This document shows, piece after piece, positions 7,214-13,483 of a stretch of 51,566 nt of DNA. The DNA is from Phil1 sp964600045 (GTDB lineage: Bacteria; Bacillota; Clostridia; Christensenellales; CAG-138), in the NCBI GenBank assembly GCA_964600045.1, contig CAZRHS010000004.1, positions 1 through 51,566 of the forward strand, written 5' to 3'. The notes below the pieces were generated by a model, which was not told the origin of the DNA, did not search any database, and worked only from the letters and a program-made list of their open reading frames with translations. Within the stretch, counting starts at the first letter, position 1. Each line of letters starts with the position of its first letter. Both the position numbers and the translations under genes were made by a program.

Positions 7214-7657
7214 TTATTCAATGGAGATGCTGCTGGATTCGGCAAGCTTCTTCTGCTCGTACTTAGGCACGTCAATGGTAAGCACGCCGGACTCATATTT
7301 GCACTTTACATCCTCGCTCTTTACATCGCCAACGTAGAAGGTCCTCTGGCAGCTGCCGCTGTAACGCTCCTGGCGAATTACGCGCTTGGTCTTCTTATCG
7401 GTTTCTTCCTTATCAAGGCCCTTGGCGGCGCTTATGGTAAGATAGCCGTTCTTAAGCTGCACGTTAATGTCTTCCTTGGCAAAGCCGGGCAGATCAATCG
7501 CCAGTTCGTAGCCGTCCTCGGTTTCGTGAACATCGGTCTTCATAATGTGGGAAGCATGCTTGCCGTAAAGCTCCTTGTTGGCATTCCACATATTGCGCTC
7601 AAAAGTGTCGTTAAACAGGTCATCAAAAAGGTTTTCTCCAAAGATCATCGGTAACAT
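7214..7657 (-). CDS. Hsp20/alpha-crystallin family small heat-shock protein
   Basis: The 147-residue protein is an ATP-independent holdase chaperone of the alpha-crystallin family that keeps unfolding proteins soluble in the cytosol. The alpha-crystallin domain spans about residues 38-138: KTDVHETEDGYELAIDLPGF opens it, NGYLTISAAK is the central strand, RTFYVGD follows, and the closing ESGVLTIDVPK contains the family's G-V-L motif. The N-terminal MLPMIFGENLFDDLFND is typical of clostridial members, and the short C-terminal extension ends in an I-S-I oligomerisation tripeptide (SISIE). It forms a single-gene unit with a promoter at 7772-7799, a leader of about 110 bases and a terminator. No CIRCE element is visible, so control by HrcA is not supported. 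Confidence 0.95.
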   Translation of the reverse strand: MLPMIFGENLFDDLFNDTFERNMWNANKELYGKHASHIMKTDVHETEDGYELAIDLPGFAKEDINVQLKNGYLTISAAKGLDKEETDKKTKRVIRQERYSGSCQRTFYVGDVKSEDVKCKYESGVLTIDVPKYEQKKLAESSSISIE

Positions 7658-7771
7658 AATATTTTTACTTCCTTTCGCAAGTCGTTTTTGTCTTTTTTCC
7701 GGCGGCCCTCAGGACCGCTCGCAACGCCGTTTCCCTCGGGGCTCTCGCCCTTTCCTTCACGGTACGACTAT

Positions 7772-7799
7772 ATTATAACTCCGATTTTTTCTAATGCAA
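7772..7799 (-). promoter_or_regulatory. Promoter of the small heat-shock gene
   Basis: On the minus strand TTGCAT and TATAAT are separated by 16 bases. The roughly 110-base leader that follows can form GC-rich hairpins, for example GCGGTCC/GGGCCGC around 7702-7718, ahead of an A-rich stretch and the AAAGGAAG ribosome site. Confidence 0.6.
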
Positions 7800-7871
7800 C
7801 AGCTTGGGAGCAAGCTTCACATTCGTTCATTATAATTGAGAAAGCATCAATATTCTGTAACAATTTAATAT

Positions 7872-9206
7872 TTACGACACAGTTTTGGTGTCGTCTTCCT
7901 TGGGTTTCTCCTCCTTGCTTATAACGCAATGCACTATCCTGTGCTCAAACACCTTGTCAACCTCCGCGTGTATGCCCGAAACGGATACGGCAAAGCGGCT
8001 GCCGTCGGCGGGGATGGTATCAAACTGGGAGAATATAAGGCCGCCCAGAGTATCGAATTCCTCGGTGGGAAGCTCTATATCGAAAAGCTCCGCTATGTCC
8101 TCAAGCGACGCGCGGCCGCCGGTTGAGTATTTGCCGCCGCCAAGGGGCTTTATGGCCTCCTCTGAATCATCGTCGTCTATATCGCCGACAATCTGCTCAA
8201 CAATATCGTTCATTGTGACTATGCCGCTCATGCCGCCGTATTCATCAAGCACAACGGCAAAATGGTTGCGGGTGCGGCGCATTTCCCTGAAAAGGTCGTC
8301 CGCCTTAACGCTTGCGGGCACAAACAGGGGCGCGGTAACGGCGTTTTTCATAACGTTTTCGCGTGAACGGTCACTAAGCTTAAGATAGTTCCTGGCAAGG
8401 AGCACGCCTATAACATCGTCCGGCGTTTCGCCGCAAACGGGATAGTGCGAATGGTTGGTTTCCTTTATGGTTTTCTCCCATTCCTCGTCGCTTTCCTCGC
8501 TCCAAAGCATATCCACCATTGTTCTGTGGGTAAGCATATCGCCGGCCTCAATATCATTAAACTCAAACACGTTTTGCAGCAGTTCCTTTTCGCCCGCCTC
8601 TATGGCGCCCTTTTCGCTGCCCGCGTCTATCATCATGCGTATTTCGTCCTCGGTAAGGTCGTTTTCTTCCTCGTTAGGATCAACGCCCATAATTTTAAGC
8701 ACAAGGTTGGTGCTTGCGGTAAGCAGCCACACAATGGGCCTGAACAGGGCGGATATAAAGGAAATAAGTCCGCTCAGCGCAAGGGCGATTTTCTCCGCCT
8801 TTTTCATGGCAAGGCGCTTGGGCACAAGCTCGCCGAAAACAAGGGTGAAGAAGCTGAGTATAAGCGTTATAACAACAACGCTTACGCTGTTCAAAACATG
8901 GGCGTTTATGTTTACGCCTGCCGATTGTATAATGTTAACAAGCCTGTCCGCAAAGTTTTCCGCGGCGAAGGCGCTGCCCAAAAATCCCGCAAGGGTTATG
9001 GATATTTGTATTGTTGCCAAAAAGCGCGCGGGCTGAGAGGTAAGTTTACTTAGCCTTGCTGCCCTTTTGTCGCCGTCCGACGCAAGCTTTGCAAGCTTAA
9101 CATCGTTAACGGAAAGCACGGCTATTTCAGCGCACGCGAAAACAGCGTTCAGCAGAATGAACAAAGCCTGCAGCAGCAGTAATCCTATAAGCGGGTCGTC
9201 TTCCAT
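7872..9206 (-). CDS. HlyC/CorC (CNNM-like) family membrane protein with CBS pair, probable Mg2+ or divalent-cation exporter
   Basis: The protein (444 residues from ATG 9206) has the standard CorB/CorC order: an N-terminal DUF21/CNNM membrane domain of about four helices (first at about residues 6-28, with FGELVPKRLA near 130), a pair of CBS domains (MLTHRTMVDML and VVLDEYGGMSGIVTMNDIVEQIVGDI are hallmarks) and a C-terminal CorC_HlyC domain (FDTLGGLIFSQF). Characterised relatives (CNNM/CorB, MpfA, PaeA) export Mg2+ or other cations using Mg-ATP sensing by the CBS module; that function is inferred from the family. ATG 9206 has GGAGG 13 bases upstream; ATG 9236 would place that site inside the gene. 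The gene sits behind a 44-codon leader ORF and a strong terminator, suggesting attenuation. Confidence 0.88.
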   Translation of the reverse strand: MEDDPLIGLLLLQALFILLNAVFACAEIAVLSVNDVKLAKLASDGDKRAARLSKLTSQPARFLATIQISITLAGFLGSAFAAENFADRLVNIIQSAGVNINAHVLNSVSVVVITLILSFFTLVFGELVPKRLAMKKAEKIALALSGLISFISALFRPIVWLLTASTNLVLKIMGVDPNEEENDLTEDEIRMMIDAGSEKGAIEAGEKELLQNVFEFNDIEAGDMLTHRTMVDMLWSEESDEEWEKTIKETNHSHYPVCGETPDDVIGVLLARNYLKLSDRSRENVMKNAVTAPLFVPASVKADDLFREMRRTRNHFAVVLDEYGGMSGIVTMNDIVEQIVGDIDDDDSEEAIKPLGGGKYSTGGRASLEDIAELFDIELPTEEFDTLGGLIFSQFDTIPADGSRFAVSVSGIHAEVDKVFEHRIVHCVISKEEKPKEDDTKTVS

Positions 9207-9239
9207 TTGTGTTTTAATTCCTCCAAAATAAGTCAATTT

Positions 9240-9374
9240 TTATATACAAAAAGACCACGCCGCACATAACCCACGGGAAACTGCCCCATGGATTGCGGTA
9301 TGATCCAATGCATCGATAATTATATAAGGTTGTAACGGAACAGGGCCCGGCGCGTCAGCGTCGCTCTTTTCCAT
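9240..9374 (-). CDS. 44-residue leader ORF upstream of the HlyC/CorC gene
   Basis: This short frame, ATG at 9374 to TAA at 9240-9242, is 33 bases upstream of the HlyC/CorC start. It has an AAGGAG ribosome site 9 bases before the ATG and a promoter 40 bases further up. The peptide begins MEKSDADAPGPVPLQP: three acidic residues and four prolines within 16 residues, then a hydrophobic part PYIII. I recognise no protein family. The second half of the frame coincides with the terminator hairpin at 9248-9305, so ribosome movement would control whether the hairpin forms. The acidic/proline start recalls the MgtL leader peptide, which makes ribosomes unstable at low Mg2+. Translation is predicted, not shown. 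Confidence 0.55.
   Translation of the reverse strand: MEKSDADAPGPVPLQPYIIIDALDHTAIHGAVSRGLCAAWSFCI
9248..9305 (-). terminator. Leader terminator (candidate attenuator) upstream of the HlyC/CorC gene
   Basis: On the minus strand a lower stem GATCATACCGCA/TGCGGCGTGGTC (9294-9305 with 9253-9264, one mismatch, a few G-T pairs) carries an upper stem ATCCATGGG/CCCGTGGGT (9285-9293 with 9269-9277), a seven-base loop and a four-base bulge. TTTTT follows directly at 9252-9248. This is a textbook intrinsic terminator, but it lies before the HlyC/CorC gene and inside the leader ORF, so it can only serve as a conditional attenuator or as the end of a short RNA. Confidence 0.75.
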
Positions 9375-9422
9375 TTCTTGTTTCTCCTTCCGTGCCGCGC
9401 ACTCACGCCGACATCGAAAATG

Positions 9423-9451
9423 ATTATACTATAATTTTCTTGTTTACGCAA
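9423..9451 (-). promoter_or_regulatory. Promoter of the HlyC/CorC leader transcript
   Basis: On the minus strand TTGCGT, a 17-base spacer and TATAAT predict a transcript starting near 9416, about 40 bases before the leader ORF and 210 bases before the HlyC/CorC start. Confidence 0.65.
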
Positions 9452-9675
9452 TAGGTATGCTTGCGCTCATCCGTCCGCGTTTCGCGGACTAAGTTTGTTC
9501 CCGATTGGCCTGATTTTCGCCCTGTCATAATATCTTTTCATAGGGATTTGTTTTTTCGCAACCTCGGCTTATGCTTTTTTGTGGGGGCTAAATATTTTTT
9601 AGGATGTATAAATTCGGCCGGCTGATGTCATATTCCATTCATAATCCTGCATATCAGATGCGCCTCCCGCCGGAC

Positions 9676-9770
9676 TTGTCCACATTATCCACAGAGTTAT
9701 CCACAATTTTATGCCTTGTATTGTCCTTTTTTGGATTTTATCCACAGCATTCACATTCAAGTTGTGCACA
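9676..9770. other. DnaA-box cluster in a gene-free stretch, possible replication origin or DnaA-binding locus
   Basis: The stretch 9452-9963 has no convincing gene. Within it are three perfect DnaA boxes TTATCCACA at 9685-9693, 9697-9705 and 9738-9746, a near-perfect TTGTCCACA at 9676-9684, and a weaker TTGTGCACA at 9762-9770, all in one orientation. An AT-rich segment with T runs lies just to the left (about 9530-9610). Genes run away on both sides: leftward from 9374 down to 4210 and rightward from 10077 to 17720. This looks like oriC or one of the DnaA box clusters found outside oriC. No dnaA, dnaN, rpmH or parAB gene is in the window, which argues for caution. Confidence 0.5.
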
Positions 9771-9932
9771 CCCCCATGATGCATAATTCGTTCACTGCTG
9801 CATAAGGCGAGTGCATAGCGCATGAATTGTTTGGGGATTTTCGCGCGTTCTTTGGGGCGGATTGCGTGTGTGCTCACGGCGAACAGGCGTTATACACGCG
9901 CGCGTACATCGCTCAAATAAGGTCATATTTTG

Positions 9933-9962
9933 CCGATTTTGCAGGCAAATCGGGCATTTTTC
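9933..9962 (+). terminator. Terminator-like hairpin before the carD promoter
   Basis: Arms CCGATTT and AAATCGG with a seven-base loop are followed by GCATTTTTCT. It lies just before the carD promoter and could insulate it from transcripts entering from the DnaA-box region. Confidence 0.4.
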
Positions 9963-9963
9963 T

Positions 9964-9993
9964 TTGACACGCAGGCCTTTATGATGATAAAAT
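9964..9993 (+). promoter_or_regulatory. Promoter of the CarD-family gene
   Basis: A perfect TTGACA, an 18-base spacer and TAAAAT precede the CarD-family gene, leaving a leader of about 77 bases. Confidence 0.75.
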
Positions 9994-10076
9994 AAATTAA
10001 GTAAAGCAAAATGTTTTTATTGTTCACGCCTATCGTTTTTTATTCAGCCGCCAAAGCGGAGAAAGGAAGGAAAGCC

Positions 10077-10550
10077 ATGTTTTGCATAGGCGAAAAAGTA
10101 TGCTACCCGATGCACGGCATAGGGGAAATTTCGGGCATAGAGCAGCGCACGGTGCTTGGATCAACAGCCGAGTATTATGTGCTTAAGTTCGCGTCCAGCC
10201 GCGTGAACGCAATGGTGCCCATAAGCGCGGCACAAAGCGTTGGACTCAGGCGGCCCATAACGCGCGAGGAAGGCGAAAAAGTATTAAGCTATATTAAGCG
10301 CGGCGAATCGGGCGTGGAAACGGCGTGGGGATCGAACTGGAACCGCAGATACCGTGAGAATTGCGACAGGCTGAAAAAAGGCGAGATTTACGCCGTTGCG
10401 GATGTTTTCCTTTGCCTGAACGCACGGCAGAACGAAAAGGGCTTAAGCGCGGGAGAGATAAAAATGCTTGCGCTTACGCGGCGGCTTATTAAGGACGAGC
10501 TTATTTACGCCGGATGCGACGAAAAAGAAGTTGTTTCCGCGATAGGCTGA
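10077..10550 (+). CDS. CarD-family RNA polymerase-binding transcription regulator
   Basis: The 157-residue protein is a CarD/CdnL/TRCF-N-type regulator that binds the RNA polymerase beta subunit and stabilises open complexes at promoters. The N-terminal Tudor-like domain (about 1-60) shows the family pattern: FCIGEKVCYPMHGIGEISGIE, then YYVLKFASSRVNAMVPI. The helical C-terminal part (about 70-150) contains REEGEKVLSYI, ARQNEKGLSAGEIKML and ends in a short helix. ATG 10077 is chosen because GAAAGGAAGG lies just upstream and the CarD domain begins there; the in-frame ATG at 10011 adds 22 residues unlike any CarD. Pairing with the next YacL-like PIN/TRAM gene is a common arrangement in Clostridia. 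Confidence 0.93.
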   Translation: MFCIGEKVCYPMHGIGEISGIEQRTVLGSTAEYYVLKFASSRVNAMVPISAAQSVGLRRPITREEGEKVLSYIKRGESGVETAWGSNWNRRYRENCDRLKKGEIYAVADVFLCLNARQNEKGLSAGEIKMLALTRRLIKDELIYAGCDEKEVVSAIG

Positions 10551-10567
10551 GCTTATGTATTTTTGCC

Positions 10568-10592
10568 ATGCATAAAATATTTATATATGCAT
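10568..10592. repeat. Inverted repeat upstream of the PIN/TRAM gene
   Basis: ATGCATA and TATGCAT are separated by an 11-base AT-rich loop in the 99-base gap between the CarD-family and PIN/TRAM genes. It could be an operator or a chance AT-rich dyad; no T run follows, so it is not a good terminator. Confidence 0.35.
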
Positions 10593-10649
10593 AATTCAGG
10601 ATTTATATTATAATAATAAATTAACATAGAACAAAGGAGGATTTTGGAT

Positions 10650-11729
10650 TTGGGTAAAAAAATAGCCCGTATCGTTATAGCGATAGCGGGTGCCGTCATA
10701 GGCCTTATGCTTACGGCGGGAGTTGACAGAGTGCTGGCGATGATGAATCGCCTTCTTTTGCACGAGGCAGTATATATTGCGGCGGCCATTTTATCAGCAA
10801 TTATTTTTTATATTTTATCTCCCCGCATAATAGAGCTGTTTTCGCGCATAGTGGGCGGAATTGAGGCCAGAATGAGCAGCATGTCCCTTTCGGACATAAT
10901 GCTTGGCGCTTTCGGGCTTATAGTGGGCCTTCTTATAGCGCTGCTGCTAAGCACCCTTACGTCAAGCCTGCCGGGACTTTTGGCGTTTATAATAAACGCC
11001 GTTCTTTACTGCACGTTTGGCTACCTTGGCTGCGCGCTTGTGCTTAAGCGCAGGGGCGAGATAAATTTCCCCTCGTGGTTTCATCGCCCGGGCAAGGGAG
11101 GCAAGGCTTCTTCCGCGGCTTCAGCCCCCGGCGCAAGGCCGAAGGTTTTGGACACGTCCGTTATAATAGACGGGCGCATTGCCGATATATGCCAAACCGG
11201 CATGCTTGAAGGGCAGATTATAGTGCCGGCCTTTGTGCTGGCGGAGCTTAGGCACATTGCGGACAGCGCGGACGCGCTTAAGCGCAACCGCGGCAGGCGC
11301 GGGCTGGATATACTCAACCGCATGCAGAAGGAGCAGAACATTCCCATAAAGGTTGTGGATACCGATTATGAGGACATTGCGGAGGTTGACGCAAAGCTTA
11401 TTCGCTTGGCTTACGACATGGGCGGCGTTGTTGTTACAAACGACTATAATCTTAATAAGGTAGCCGGCGTTCAGCGGGTACCTGTATTCAACATAAACGA
11501 GCTTGCAAATGCACTTAAGCCCATGGTGCTGCCGGGCGAGGAAATGACGCTTACAATAGTAAAAGAAGGCAAAGAATACGGCCAGGGCGTGGGCTACTTA
11601 AACGACGGCACAATGATAGTTGTGGACGGCGGCAAGCGATACATTGGCGAGGAAGTAGCGGTTATAGTAACAAGCGCGCTTCAGACCGCCGCCGGCAGGC
11701 TTATATTCGCAAAGCTTAAGGATTTATAA
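10650..11729 (+). CDS. YacL-like membrane-anchored PIN/TRAM domain protein
   Basis: This 359-residue protein has about four N-terminal membrane helices (roughly 6-24, 41-58, 85-103 and 108-128), a linker, a PIN nuclease-like domain at about 163-280 and a TRAM RNA-binding domain at about 292-352. PIN acidic residues expected to bind metal are visible: Asp168 in VLDTSVIIDGR, Glu199 in VLAELRHIAD, Asp247, and Asp265 in VVTNDYNLNKVA. The order matches the YacL family, commonly next to CarD; function in vivo is not settled. The start is taken as TTG at 10650 because AAGGAGG at 10634-10640 gives a 9-base spacing; TTG at 10644 would be only 3 bases away. Adenine deaminase follows after 26 bases with no terminator. 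Confidence 0.9.
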   Translation: MGKKIARIVIAIAGAVIGLMLTAGVDRVLAMMNRLLLHEAVYIAAAILSAIIFYILSPRIIELFSRIVGGIEARMSSMSLSDIMLGAFGLIVGLLIALLLSTLTSSLPGLLAFIINAVLYCTFGYLGCALVLKRRGEINFPSWFHRPGKGGKASSAASAPGARPKVLDTSVIIDGRIADICQTGMLEGQIIVPAFVLAELRHIADSADALKRNRGRRGLDILNRMQKEQNIPIKVVDTDYEDIAEVDAKLIRLAYDMGGVVVTNDYNLNKVAGVQRVPVFNINELANALKPMVLPGEEMTLTIVKEGKEYGQGVGYLNDGTMIVVDGGKRYIGEEVAVIVTSALQTAAGRLIFAKLKDL

Positions 11730-11755
11730 AAATAAAATAAACAGGAAGGTGCAGC

Positions 11756-13453
11756 ATGAGGCAAAGTGAACTTATACGCGCGGCATACGAAGGCAAGAAC
11801 ACGCTGGTTATAAAAAACGCCAATGTTGTAAACGTGTTTACGAACGAAATTGTTCATGCGGACGTTGCCGTATATGAAGACGTTATAATAGGCGTTGGGT
11901 CATTTAGCGGTGAAAACGAGATAGACGCCGAAGGGGCGTATCTTGCGCCGGGCTTTATAGACGCGCATGTGCACATAGAAAGCAGCATGGTTATACCTTC
12001 CTCCTTTATGAAGGTTATAATGCCGCACGGCACCACAACCGTTATAGCCGACCCGCACGAGATTGCGAACGTTGCGGGAGTGGCCGGCATAAGGGCCATG
12101 TATAAGCTTACGGACGATCTGCCGCTGAGGGTGCTTTTCATGCTTCCCTCCTGCGTGCCTGCAACACCTTTTGAGCACAGCGGCGCAAAGCTTGTGGCGG
12201 AGGACATGGAGCAGTTTATGCGCAAAAGCCGCATACTCGGCTTAGGCGAAGTTATGGACGCGAACAGCGTTATAAACTGCAGCCAGGAGATGCTTGATAA
12301 GCTTAGGCTTTTCGACAAGCGCCCCATAGACGGCCACGCGCCTATGCTGAGCGGCATGGGGCTTAACGCTTACCGCGTGGCGGGGGCTTTCAGCGACCAC
12401 GAATGCTCAACCTATGAAGAGGTTAAGGAAAAGCTTGCCACGGGCATGAACATACTTTTAAGAATCGGCAGCGCCGCCAACAATATGGACGACGTTATGC
12501 GCCGCATAGCCGAAGAAAAGCTGCCCACCGAAAACATGATGTTCTGCACGGATGACAAGCACATAGAAGATATAAGGAGCAAGGGCCACATAAACGCCAA
12601 CGCGCGCATGGCCGTTGCCGCGGGAATAGACCCGATAGAGGCTATAAAGATGGCCTCCTACAATGCCGCCCGAGCCTACGGCATAAAGGGAATAGGCGCC
12701 ATAGCCCCGGGCTACAAGGCGGACATGGTGCTGCTTGAAGATCTTAAGGACTTTAAGGTTAAGCAGGTTATAACCCGCTTTGGTGTGCCTTACAGCGGCG
12801 ATGAACCCATCCCCTCCCCCATTCTTCCCCCGCAGGTATTCAACAGCGTGCGCCTGCCCGAAATTACAAAGGAAAATCTTGCGCTTAAGTGCCACGTAAG
12901 CGCGCCGGTTATAAAAATGCTGCCGCACCAGCTTGTGACGGAGCTTGTATACAGGGATGTGCAGCGCGATGAGGACGGCTGCTTTGTGCCCGGCAACGGC
13001 CTTATAAAGCTTGCCGTTATAGAACGCCACCACGCTACCGGCAATATCGGCCTTGGCATACTTGAAGGGCTTGGACTTAAGCACGGCGCCGTAGCGTCTA
13101 CCGTTGCGCACGACAGCCACAATTTGGTGGTCGCGGGCGATAACGACGAGGATATGCTTATGGCAATAGAGTCGCTTAGGGACTGCGGCGGCGGATACAG
13201 CGTTGTAAGCCGCGGCGTGGTTCTTGCAAGACTCCCCCTGCCCATAGCCGGACTTATGACGGACGCGCCCGTGAACGAGGTGCTGGAAATTCAGCAGGCG
13301 CTGCTCGAGGCGCTTTACAGCCTGGGCGCCAAGCGGGACAGCGACCCGCTTATAGCTCTCTCCTTTATGGCTCTGCCGGTAATACCCGCGGTTAAGCTTA
13401 CGGACGAGGGACTTTTTGACGCGGTAAATTTCAAATTTATTAAATATAATTAA
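11756..13453 (+). CDS. ade: Adenine deaminase
   Basis: The 565-residue amidohydrolase deaminates adenine to hypoxanthine in purine salvage or catabolism. The metal site is visible in APGFIDAHVHIESS (His71, His73) and ADPHEIANVAG, and the Ade-specific features FCTDDKHIEDI and YNAARAYGIKGIGAIAPGYKADMV are present. Length is typical for Ade (about 570-600). GGAAGG precedes ATG 11756. It is followed after 30 bases by the xanthine dehydrogenase subunits on the same strand, so adenine can be taken through hypoxanthine to xanthine by one transcript. Confidence 0.95.
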   Translation: MRQSELIRAAYEGKNTLVIKNANVVNVFTNEIVHADVAVYEDVIIGVGSFSGENEIDAEGAYLAPGFIDAHVHIESSMVIPSSFMKVIMPHGTTTVIADPHEIANVAGVAGIRAMYKLTDDLPLRVLFMLPSCVPATPFEHSGAKLVAEDMEQFMRKSRILGLGEVMDANSVINCSQEMLDKLRLFDKRPIDGHAPMLSGMGLNAYRVAGAFSDHECSTYEEVKEKLATGMNILLRIGSAANNMDDVMRRIAEEKLPTENMMFCTDDKHIEDIRSKGHINANARMAVAAGIDPIEAIKMASYNAARAYGIKGIGAIAPGYKADMVLLEDLKDFKVKQVITRFGVPYSGDEPIPSPILPPQVFNSVRLPEITKENLALKCHVSAPVIKMLPHQLVTELVYRDVQRDEDGCFVPGNGLIKLAVIERHHATGNIGLGILEGLGLKHGAVASTVAHDSHNLVVAGDNDEDMLMAIESLRDCGGGYSVVSRGVVLARLPLPIAGLMTDAPVNEVLEIQQALLEALYSLGAKRDSDPLIALSFMALPVIPAVKLTDEGLFDAVNFKFIKYN

Positions 13454-13483
13454 AGCCGCTTCTGGCGGAAAGGAGCTTGCCCA

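Noticed and set aside
7665..7760. GTG-started 31-codon frame in the heat-shock leader
   Set aside because: No ribosome site precedes it, it begins about at the predicted transcript start, and the basic peptide shows no conserved pattern; more likely chance.
7658..7800. CIRCE (HrcA) or CtsR operator before the small heat-shock gene
   Set aside because: Neither the TTAGCACTC-N9-GAGTGCTAA dyad nor a clear CtsR heptad repeat is present.
7872..7896. Hairpin ACGACAC/GTGTCGT at the HlyC/CorC stop codon as a terminator
   Set aside because: The stem overlaps the stop codon and is followed by AAATATTAAA rather than a T run, so it is too weak to list.
9207..9420. M-box (ykoK) Mg2+ riboswitch upstream of the HlyC/CorC gene
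   Set aside because: The conserved M-box core is not visible; the leader instead contains a translated-looking ORF and a single large terminator.
9599..9877. Open frames of 60-92 codons within the DnaA-box region
   Set aside because: They run through the DnaA boxes, lack ribosome sites and show no protein-like composition.
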